DNA from: Gammaproteobacteria bacterium
Lineage (GTDB): Bacteria > Pseudomonadota > Gammaproteobacteria > Comchoanobacterales > Comchoanobacteraceae
DNA length: 6,073 nt
Assembly (NCBI GenBank): GCA_029243665.1
Contig: JAQWRO010000023.1
Location: 1 to 6,073 of the forward strand
Direction: 5' to 3'
Numbering within the stretch: position 1 is the stretch's first letter; every line of letters begins with the position of its first letter. The translations under genes were made by a program, and so were the position numbers. The notes beneath the pieces are model-generated. The model saw nothing but the letters and a program-made list of their open reading frames with translations. It did not search any database and had not been told where the DNA came from. Shown here piece by piece: positions 1-5,441 of the stretch.

Positions 1-48
1 CGTTTGACCAGAACTAAACATTTTAAATGGGGATGCAGATGATGGCAT
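1..48 (-). CDS. N-terminal fragment of an unidentified protein (cut by window edge)
   Basis: An ATG on the minus strand (bases 48-46) opens a frame with no stop to the window edge, giving 16 codons that read MPSSASPFKMFSSGQT. A purine-rich stretch with GAGAG (minus strand, bases 61-57) lies 8 nt before the ATG, a reasonable Shine-Dalgarno site. The gene would be divergent from djlA across an AT-rich gap. The fragment has no signal peptide or membrane segment and is too short to assign to a family. In enterobacteria djlA is divergent from lptD, but this start does not resemble an LptD signal sequence, so I make no functional call. Confidence 0.4.
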   Translation of the reverse strand, partial: MPSSASPFKMFSSGQT

Positions 49-204
49 AATATTTACTCTCTTTCTTTGTTACCTATTACTAAAATAACACTTATACATT
101 AAAATAATATTAATTACGTATAAAATAGAAAAAATCTATCATTCAATAAAAATAGAGTAAAGTATTAACAAAACTGAAAAATTAGGATAAAATTAATTTT
201 AATT
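49..204. promoter_or_regulatory. AT-rich divergent intergenic region upstream of djlA
   Basis: This 156-bp stretch has no plausible coding frame and is strongly AT-rich, as expected for a promoter region between two divergent genes. On the plus strand TAAAAT at 121-126 (5 of 6 to the -10 consensus) is a possible djlA -10 box, but no good -35 hexamer sits about 17 bp before it. The minus strand has several TATTAT- and TATAAG-like boxes that cannot be ranked. Individual promoter positions are therefore uncertain. No terminator hairpin or riboswitch-like structure is visible. Confidence 0.4.
188..201. other. 14-bp AT-only perfect palindrome just before the djlA start
   Basis: TAAAATTAATTTTA reads the same on both strands and ends 3 nt before the djlA ATG, where a ribosome binding site would be expected. 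The only Shine-Dalgarno-like element, AGGA at 184-187, is 17 nt from the start, which is unusually far. The palindrome could fold as a 5-bp stem with a 4-nt loop, which would bring AGGA closer to the start. An AT-only palindrome in such AT-rich DNA can easily arise by chance. Confidence 0.3.
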
Positions 205-978
205 ATGGGAAAATTGATCGCAGGTTTTTTTGGTTTAGTTTTAGGATCCGCTCTACACATCGGGCTGTTTGGTCTTACTTTTGGCCTATGGATTGGACAC
301 CAATTTGATGAGGCACTTAAAAAAAGTTTCTTACTTTGGACGACACCCAATCAAAAAACATCGAGATCTCGAACCTTACCTAAAATATATGAGCAATGTT
401 TTGGTTTACTTGGTCATATCGCTAAATCTGATGGCTTGGTGACTCCTGAAGAGATAGAAATTACTAATAGATTCATGTCTGATCTTAACCTAAACACAAA
501 GACCAAACGTCAAGCTGCTCAAAAAGCATTCAATAACGGTAAAAGAAAAAATTTTTCTCTACAGTCCGCACTGATGCAAGTTCAAATACAATGCTTAATG
601 AACCCGCCTTTGAAGCAAAAGTTAATTGAAGCCATCCTTGCACTAAGACAAGCTGATGGTGAAACCCATCCTTATAAAGATCGTTTAATCCAACATGTTT
701 TACAACAACTCAACATTACTTTCCAACACCAAAGACAGCAACAAGCGGCTCATGGCTACCAACCCACGCCAAGTCAAAAAGACTATACGTTATTGGGGGT
801 TGATCTTAATGTTACGAAAGATAATCTAAAAAAAGCATATCGCAGGTTGATGCACAAACATCATCCTGACCGACTTACAGCCCAGGGAGCTTCAGATCCT
901 GAAATCAAACGTGCAACACAAGAAACACAAGAGATCAAAGCTGCTTATGAACGCATTTGCCATGCAAAAGGCTATTAA
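205..978 (+). CDS. djlA: DjlA-type membrane-anchored DnaJ co-chaperone
   Basis: This 257-residue protein has the three-part DjlA layout. A glycine-rich hydrophobic N-terminus (residues about 4-31, ending LWIGHQFDEA, close to the IGHMFD pattern of E. coli DjlA) forms one membrane segment. A TerB-like helical domain follows (about 60-170, with AKSDGLVTPEE and a second repeat-like RQADGETHPYK). A Gln-rich linker (174-190) leads to a C-terminal J domain (193-257) with the HPD signature at His220-Pro221-Asp222. Known role of the family: an inner-membrane J protein with its J domain in the cytoplasm that stimulates the DnaK ATPase and is linked to envelope stress and capsule signalling. It is only slightly shorter than enterobacterial DjlA (about 270 residues). 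No ATG, GTG or TTG lies between the upstream in-frame stop (175-177) and this ATG, so the start is firm although no well-spaced ribosome binding site exists. It shares its stop region with the convergent crotonase gene. Confidence 0.93.
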   Translation: MGKLIAGFFGLVLGSALHIGLFGLTFGLWIGHQFDEALKKSFLLWTTPNQKTSRSRTLPKIYEQCFGLLGHIAKSDGLVTPEEIEITNRFMSDLNLNTKTKRQAAQKAFNNGKRKNFSLQSALMQVQIQCLMNPPLKQKLIEAILALRQADGETHPYKDRLIQHVLQQLNITFQHQRQQQAAHGYQPTPSQKDYTLLGVDLNVTKDNLKKAYRRLMHKHHPDRLTAQGASDPEIKRATQETQEIKAAYERICHAKGY

Positions 979-1772
979 GGTTCGTTATTAAAATTTGGAC
1001 TACGTTTTTCTAAGAAAGCTTTAACACCTTCTACAAAATGATCATTCGCTACACACTGACCAAATGCTTTTAACTCTTCTTTAGATTGATGCAGCATATC
1101 ATGATCTAAACTATTGCGAATTAATTTTTTAGTATGTCTCATAGAAAGCATGCTATTGGCATTCAAAGTGTTAACCATGGTTTCAGTTGCACTGTTTAAT
1201 TCATCATGTAACACGACTTGATTAATAAGCCCTATTTCTTTTGCCTCAATAGCACCAATGCGTTTCCCAGTAAGTGCAACGGCCATGGCTTGACTCAAAC
1301 CAATTTTTCTTGGCAGCCAATAAGTCACTAGGCCATCAGGACATAACCCTATCTTGATATAAGCCATGTTAAAATAAGCTCTATCACTTGCAATCACAAT
1401 ATCAGATGCCATCATCAAACCAAGTCCAAAACCTGCAACAGCCCCTTGTACAGAAGCAATAATCGGCATAGGCAACTGGGCTAATTTTTCCATACACTCA
1501 TGCAAATCATGCATGGATGGCTTTAAGGTTTCTTTACGCACATGCCCTGGCATCGTAAGCGTTGCAAACATCTTTACATCGCCACCAGCCATAAAGTGTT
1601 TACCATTGGCTTTGACAACCACACATTTTGTCTTTTGACATTGAGACAATGTTTGGATGATTGGTTTCAATGCATTTAGCATTTCCTGATTTAAAGCATT
1701 CAAGACTTCAGGTCTATTTAAGGTAATTTCTGCATGTTGCTCGAATTGTTCAAATAAAATTGGTTCCATCAT
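975..1772 (-). CDS. Crotonase-fold enoyl-CoA hydratase/isomerase family protein, probably an isomerase
   Basis: This is a complete 265-residue crotonase-superfamily protein. An N-terminal ITLNRPEVLNALN stretch (16-28), the first oxyanion-hole segment KHFMAGGDVKMF (58-69), the second VQGAVAGFGLGLMMASD (108-124) and the C-terminal AFLEKRSPNF (252-261) are all recognisable. By eye alignment to classical enoyl-CoA hydratase, the two catalytic glutamates are missing: Gly118 and Tyr138 occupy their places. Asp146 in GLCPDGLVTYWLPR matches the Asp of the PaaG-like and other enoyl-CoA isomerases (LVPDxGGxxxLPR). The likely activity is thus double-bond isomerisation or another CoA-thioester reaction, not hydration; the substrate is unknown. 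Two adjacent ATGs (1772-1770, 1769-1767) are possible starts, and neither has a clear Shine-Dalgarno site. It lies 39 bp downstream of idi on the same strand with no visible terminator between, so co-transcription is plausible. Its stop overlaps that of djlA. Confidence 0.88.
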   Translation of the reverse strand: MMEPILFEQFEQHAEITLNRPEVLNALNQEMLNALKPIIQTLSQCQKTKCVVVKANGKHFMAGGDVKMFATLTMPGHVRKETLKPSMHDLHECMEKLAQLPMPIIASVQGAVAGFGLGLMMASDIVIASDRAYFNMAYIKIGLCPDGLVTYWLPRKIGLSQAMAVALTGKRIGAIEAKEIGLINQVVLHDELNSATETMVNTLNANSMLSMRHTKKLIRNSLDHDMLHQSKEELKAFGQCVANDHFVEGVKAFLEKRSPNFNNEP

Positions 1773-1811
1773 ATATATAAGGTTAGACCAATTTTTAAAA
1801 TCTGCCCTATT

Positions 1812-2366
1812 TTAGAGCAAGCTAAGTATTTTAGATTGATGGTTTAGAACAATCTGCATCACCCAATGGCACCAAGGCGAGACTTCATAGTCTTTTTTAA
1901 ATGCGTACATACCGTGTTTACAATCAGATAACTTGACCCATTTTACCTCACTGACCTCTTCAGGATTAGGAACAACTGATTGACCATCGTCATGCGCTAC
2001 ATAGATATGATCAATTTCATGTTCAATCATGGTTTCAGAAACCTTAGCCTCATATCTGAGACGATCTAAATAAACAATCGGTAATGTAAGGCCTAATTCT
2101 TCTTTTAAACGTCTATGTGCAGCATCGTAAATTGATTCTTTGGGCAATGGATGTGAACAACAACTATTTGACCAACAGTTTGGAGCATGATACTTACATG
2201 CTGCCCGCTTTTGCATTAAAAATTCTAAGCCGCTTTCAGGTTGATACCTAAAAACAACGACAGATATGGCTCTATGAAGTAAACCTTGCTCGTGAGCAAA
2301 ATGCTTTTCAGCTTGACCGATAGGTTGATCAGAATCATCAACTAAAATGACTTGGTTTGTGGGCAT
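1812..2366 (-). CDS. idi: Isopentenyl-diphosphate delta-isomerase, type 1
   Basis: Interconverts IPP and DMAPP in the cytoplasm, the last step needed to supply both C5 isoprenoid units. The 184-residue product aligns along its length with E. coli Idi (about 182). Metal ligands His25 and His31 (EKHFAHEQGLLHRA), catalytic Cys70 and metal ligand His72 (WSNSCCSHP), a Nudix-type RRLKEELG with Glu90, and the Glu115/Glu117 pair (MIEHEID) are all present, as is the C-terminal SPW motif (163-165). I chose the ATG at 2366-2364 because MPTNQVILVDD matches the E. coli start (MQTEHVILLN). A GTG four codons upstream (2378-2376) is the alternative and would give 188 residues. A weak GAG (minus strand 2379-2377) lies 11 nt before the chosen ATG. 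The gene is divergent from mvaA and is followed 39 bp later by the crotonase gene. It is the Nudix-fold type 1 enzyme, not the flavin-dependent type 2 (Fni) found in many bacteria with a mevalonate pathway. Confidence 0.93.
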   Translation of the reverse strand: MPTNQVILVDDSDQPIGQAEKHFAHEQGLLHRAISVVVFRYQPESGLEFLMQKRAACKYHAPNCWSNSCCSHPLPKESIYDAAHRRLKEELGLTLPIVYLDRLRYEAKVSETMIEHEIDHIYVAHDDGQSVVPNPEEVSEVKWVKLSDCKHGMYAFKKDYEVSPWCHWVMQIVLNHQSKILSLL

Positions 2367-2426
2367 GTTTGATTGCACTCAGCGTTAAATTTAACTAGTA
2401 TATACAATAAAAGGTAACTTGAGCAA
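2367..2426. promoter_or_regulatory. Divergent idi / mvaA promoter region
   Basis: These 60 bp must hold the start signals for both the idi-crotonase transcript and the mevalonate operon, unless either is read from further away. On the minus strand TATACT (2402-2397; 5 of 6 to the -10 consensus) with TTGCTC (2426-2421) 18 bp upstream is a weak but plausible idi promoter. On the plus strand TACAAT (2403-2408) is a -10 candidate for mvaA, but no good -35 sits at the right distance and the leader would be only about 12 nt. AAGG at 2411-2414 is 12 nt before the mvaA ATG and GAG at 2421-2423 is only 3 nt before it, so the mvaA ribosome binding site is not ideal. Confidence 0.4.
2384..2395. promoter_or_regulatory. 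12-bp perfect palindrome, candidate operator
   Basis: GTTAAATTTAAC is identical on both strands and lies in the middle of the idi/mvaA divergent region. It would sit near the transcription start of the proposed idi promoter and just upstream of the proposed mvaA -10. This is a position from which one dimeric regulator could control both directions. No regulator gene is in the window, and I do not recognise the motif as the site of a known factor. Function is inferred from symmetry and position only. Confidence 0.3.
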
Positions 2427-3671
2427 ATGTCCAAACCCAAATTGTATACTGGCAACACTTTAGAACGTATTGAACGTCTGAACGAACATGGCATTCTCGA
2501 CTCCCAAAAAAGTACTTTTTTGAAAGAAACCATTCCCCAGAATTGGCCAGATCATTGTAATGCCTGGATAGAAAATGCTGTAGGATATCTACCTCTGCCA
2601 TTAGGCATAGCCAATGACATTCCAATCAATGGCTCAACCCATCATTTACCACTTGCCATTGAAGAGACTTCTGTGGTTGCAGGTTTGTGCAAGATGGGTA
2701 AACTTATTCGTACCAATGGGACAATCTCAACGAACCATCTAACATCTGATATCATTGGTCAAATACCTTTTAAACATGTAACACTTTCACTTGATCTACA
2801 AAAAAAATTAGATGAACATATTCAGACCTGGATTGATGAAACCAATACAACAGTTTTAAGTGGGCTTTTGAAACGTGGGGGTGGGATCACACACATTGAT
2901 TTCAAAACCCACGACCCCTTCCTCGTTGTACACATTCACTGCAACCCATGCGAAGCCATGGGCGCTAATTTAATCAACCAGGCAGCCGAATACCTCAAAC
3001 CTAAATTTGAAACCCTATTCCAAGCCAAAGCCATCACAGCAATCTTATCAAATCTTAACCAGCCAAGAGCACAAGCAACCATTAAGATCCATGATTTAGA
3101 CCCTGCACATGCACAAAGAATTGCAGATGCAAGTGAATGGGCCAAAGTAGATCCTCACCGTGCGGCCACACATAACAAAGGTATTTTCAATGGCATTGAT
3201 GCCATATGTATTGCTACAGGTAATGATTGGCGCGCTGTCAGTGCCGGTGGTCACGCATATGCTGCCAAAGATGGTCAATACCGAGGCCTGAGTGAATGGA
3301 CCTATACCAATGAAGAGCTGGTTGGCACATTAACTTTACCGATGGGTATTGGGACTGTTGGTGGCGTTACCAAACAACACCCCATTGCACAACTGAGTTT
3401 AGCAATACTTAATCAACCAGATGCCAATACTTTGGCACAAATCATCGTTGCTTGTGGTTTATTACAAAATTTAGCTGCCCTTTATGCACTGACGGATGAT
3501 GGCATTGTTGCAGGCCATATGCGGCTTCACATTACGAATATGATTCAAGGGTTAAACCTTTCGGTTGCAAAACAAACTAAATTAGAAATACTTTTGGCAG
3601 AAAAACTTAGTCAAAATGGCCACATCACTCACTCCACAATACAACAACTATTAAGTGAGGTTGATGCGTAA
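2427..3671 (+). CDS. mvaA: Hydroxymethylglutaryl-CoA reductase, class II
   Basis: Reduces HMG-CoA to mevalonate with NAD(P)H, the committed step of the pathway, in the cytoplasm. The 414-residue protein has no membrane domain and has the length of class II bacterial enzymes (about 425). Visible landmarks are ENAVGYLPLPLGIAND (49-64), the substrate-binding segment with catalytic Glu80 in EETSVVA, EAMGAN (176-181), ATHNKGIFNG with catalytic Lys251, ATGND with catalytic Asp267, and AGHMRLH with catalytic His364. These match Glu83, Lys267, Asp283 and His381 of the Pseudomonas mevalonii enzyme; the Lys-Asp spacing is identical. The usual DAMGAN is EAMGAN here. The P. mevalonii enzyme is catabolic, but here the gene heads an operon of the biosynthetic lower pathway, so a biosynthetic role is inferred. 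Cofactor preference cannot be read by eye. The TAA stop shares one base with the ATG of the next gene, suggesting translational coupling. Confidence 0.95.
   Translation: MSKPKLYTGNTLERIERLNEHGILDSQKSTFLKETIPQNWPDHCNAWIENAVGYLPLPLGIANDIPINGSTHHLPLAIEETSVVAGLCKMGKLIRTNGTISTNHLTSDIIGQIPFKHVTLSLDLQKKLDEHIQTWIDETNTTVLSGLLKRGGGITHIDFKTHDPFLVVHIHCNPCEAMGANLINQAAEYLKPKFETLFQAKAITAILSNLNQPRAQATIKIHDLDPAHAQRIADASEWAKVDPHRAATHNKGIFNGIDAICIATGNDWRAVSAGGHAYAAKDGQYRGLSEWTYTNEELVGTLTLPMGIGTVGGVTKQHPIAQLSLAILNQPDANTLAQIIVACGLLQNLAALYALTDDGIVAGHMRLHITNMIQGLNLSVAKQTKLEILLAEKLSQNGHITHSTIQQLLSEVDA
3657..3660 (+). promoter_or_regulatory. Ribosome binding site of mvaK2 inside mvaA
   Basis: GAGG lies within the last codons of mvaA, 10 nt before the ATG at 3671. 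It supports that start and coupled translation of the two genes. A similar GAGG at 5427-5430, 7 nt before the mevalonate kinase ATG and inside mvaD, serves the last junction. Confidence 0.5.
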
Positions 3672-4525
3672 TGCAATCTGGCCCGTGGTTTGCTTATCGA
3701 AAAACATTTCTGGCTGGAGAATATGCCGCATGTCACTATGGCCGAGGATTAGTCATTACTTATGGCCCCCCTTTCCAACTAACGCAATCGATCCAAATGA
3801 ATCTCAGTACGTTTGGGCAAAAAGTAATAGACCAATACCCAAATATTTCGAATGCACTTACCTTATCTGATAGTAAACCAACCCATGGCGGTGTCGGTGC
3901 ATCTAGTGCAGAATTAGCGTGTATATATCAGCACTTATGCGACCTAGGCTTTGAAACTATGAGCACTTTAACCAATCAACGCCAATGGTATCGTCAACAT
4001 GCCTGGCAAGGGCAAGGTTTGCCACCTAGCGGCATTGATTTTATCGCACAAAGGCAACAAGGGCTCATGTGGGTCGATTGTGATCAAGACCATTGCCAAA
4101 AACTTGATTGGCCATTTGATGATTATGTTTGGTTAATCATTAAAACCAACGAAAAACTAAACACGCATACCCACCTTGAAACGATACCAAAAAATAGTGA
4201 CTTTAAAACATTAGATGGATTATTAAACCCTATTAAACAAGCCATTGAGTCAAAAGACTTCAAAGGCTTTATCCAGGCACAAAGTCAATTTGATGACGCA
4301 CTCAATGATTTAGGGCTTAAAACCCAAACCCATCAACCTTATCTAGATGCCATAATGAAATTAACAGACGTTGCTTACATACGTGGTAGTGGTGCGATGG
4401 GTACAGATACTTGGCTAACATTGATAAAAAAATCAACTCAAACTGAAACATTAAATGCCATTCAAGCGATCTTTCCCATCACTTCTTTTTACATAATAGA
4501 TGCGAGTAGCTATGATAGAAATTAA
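3671..4525 (+). CDS. mvaK2: GHMP-family kinase, probable phosphomevalonate kinase
   Basis: Probable ATP-dependent conversion of 5-phosphomevalonate to 5-diphosphomevalonate. The 284-residue product shows the three GHMP kinase motifs: N-terminal KTFLAGEYA (11-19), which resembles the GEYAV form of phosphomevalonate kinases more than the GEHAV form of mevalonate kinases; the ATP-binding loop GGVGASSAE (73-81); PPSGIDFIAQ (118-127), with Asp123 as the likely catalytic Asp; and C-terminal RGSGAMGTD (238-246). It is shorter than the well-studied bacterial enzyme (about 335 residues), with a compact middle region, and the usual Gly-Lys before the first motif is Arg-Lys. The substrate assignment leans on context: neighbours account for the reductase, decarboxylase and mevalonate kinase, leaving this step open. 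The ATG overlaps the mvaA stop by one base and has GAGG 10 nt upstream. Its 3' end overlaps mvaD. Confidence 0.8.
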   Translation: MQSGPWFAYRKTFLAGEYAACHYGRGLVITYGPPFQLTQSIQMNLSTFGQKVIDQYPNISNALTLSDSKPTHGGVGASSAELACIYQHLCDLGFETMSTLTNQRQWYRQHAWQGQGLPPSGIDFIAQRQQGLMWVDCDQDHCQKLDWPFDDYVWLIIKTNEKLNTHTHLETIPKNSDFKTLDGLLNPIKQAIESKDFKGFIQAQSQFDDALNDLGLKTQTHQPYLDAIMKLTDVAYIRGSGAMGTDTWLTLIKKSTQTETLNAIQAIFPITSFYIIDASSYDRN

Positions 4526-5441
4526 GTCAACCATGCCCAGTAACATTGCGCTTATTAAATATATGGGCAAAAGCCAACTAACATCCAATCAAGCGGCCAA
4601 TGCTAGCATTTCACTAACGCTACCACATTTAACAAGCACCTGTATCGTAAAAGAAAACCGATCGATTCAAGATAGATTCATCGTGGATGAAAGAACTCCA
4701 CTCACGACTCAAGAGCAACAAAAGGCACTTAAGCATGTTGAGCGATTAAAAAAGCACTATCAAGCCGATGACATTCATTTAGACATCACATCATATAATG
4801 GATTTCCTGCGAGTTGCGGGTTGGCAAGTTCTGCCTCTAGTATGGCTGCCATTACCAAAGCAGTTGTCACTTTGATCTGTCAGAAAAATGAAAAACCAGA
4901 ACCTGAAACACAAACCCTTGCCCAATTAAGCCAATTAGGCTCTGGCTCTTCATGTCGGAGTTTTTTCGGACCATTTGCACTTTGGCATGGTGACCAAAAA
5001 GCATCCCTGGGTTGTCCGATAAACATTCATCATCGAGTCATTATGCTCTCAAGTCATGAGAAAAAAATCAAATCATCTGAAGCACATAAAATCATTTCAG
5101 CCAGTAAGGACTTACCTAAGCGCATCCAACGTGCCAACAAACGTGTTGCAGACCTCATCCCTGCATTGGTTGAAGGTGACTGGTCAGCCATCAAAAACTT
5201 AACCGAAGCTGACTCAAAAGACATGCATTGGCTCTTAGAAAATAATGGCATCTATTATCGCAATGCTCAAGTGATGGCGTGTTTCGAAAAACTCGAATCA
5301 TTCATGCAACAAAAACCCGATTTTTCACCTATCACAACCATGGATGCAGGCCCTAACATTCATGTGTTACTCCGAGATTTTGATGTACCCTACTTTGATC
5401 AATTTCTCCAGACACCTGCGTTATCTGAGGTATTGGCATGA
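4512..5441 (+). CDS. mvaD: Diphosphomevalonate decarboxylase
   Basis: Catalyses ATP-dependent decarboxylation of 5-diphosphomevalonate to IPP. From this ATG the product is 309 residues, near the usual 310-330 of bacterial enzymes. It shows PSNIALIKYMGK (9-20; the common YWGK is YMGK here), the ATP loop GLASSASS (103-110), GSGSSCRSFFG (144-154) with the catalytic Arg149, and TMDAGPN (276-282) with the catalytic Asp278. Arg and Asp correspond to the essential Arg158 and Asp302 of the yeast enzyme, so this is a true decarboxylase and not a mevalonate-3-kinase-like relative. Two starts compete: ATG at 4500 adds MRVA, while ATG at 4512 has GAG 5 nt upstream and leaves a short tail before the first conserved strand, so I prefer 4512. 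The gene overlaps mvaK2 by 14 bp (26 bp with the earlier start) and ends in an ATGA overlap with the mevalonate kinase gene. Confidence 0.93.
   Translation: MIEIKSTMPSNIALIKYMGKSQLTSNQAANASISLTLPHLTSTCIVKENRSIQDRFIVDERTPLTTQEQQKALKHVERLKKHYQADDIHLDITSYNGFPASCGLASSASSMAAITKAVVTLICQKNEKPEPETQTLAQLSQLGSGSSCRSFFGPFALWHGDQKASLGCPINIHHRVIMLSSHEKKIKSSEAHKIISASKDLPKRIQRANKRVADLIPALVEGDWSAIKNLTEADSKDMHWLLENNGIYYRNAQVMACFEKLESFMQQKPDFSPITTMDAGPNIHVLLRDFDVPYFDQFLQTPALSEVLA

Noticed and set aside
975..1772. Methylglutaconyl-CoA hydratase that would make HMG-CoA for the mevalonate operon
   Set aside because: The idea fits the context, but that family needs the two hydratase glutamates, and both appear to be missing here.
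1773..1811. Terminator or separate promoter between idi and the crotonase gene
   Set aside because: No stem-loop with a T-run is visible in the 39-bp gap, and no convincing -35/-10 pair; a shared transcript is simpler.
2395..2625. Minus-strand open frame of 76 codons across the idi/mvaA gap and the start of mvaA
   Set aside because: Most of it lies antisense to the well-supported mvaA coding region, its translation has no recognisable motif, and it crosses the divergent promoter.
2427..3671. Catabolic (mevalonate-degrading) role for the HMG-CoA reductase
   Set aside because: Class II enzymes include the catabolic Pseudomonas mevalonii enzyme, but the overlapping operon with three lower-pathway biosynthetic genes argues for synthesis.
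3655..3870. Plus-strand open frame of 71 codons over the mvaA/mvaK2 junction
   Set aside because: It lies in a different frame over the start of the GHMP kinase, whose motifs are clear in the other frame; the translation looks like an out-of-frame shadow.
4500..4511. Earlier ATG for mvaD adding four residues
   Set aside because: It cannot be excluded, but the ATG at 4512 has a closer Shine-Dalgarno-like GAG and matches the usual short N-terminal tail.
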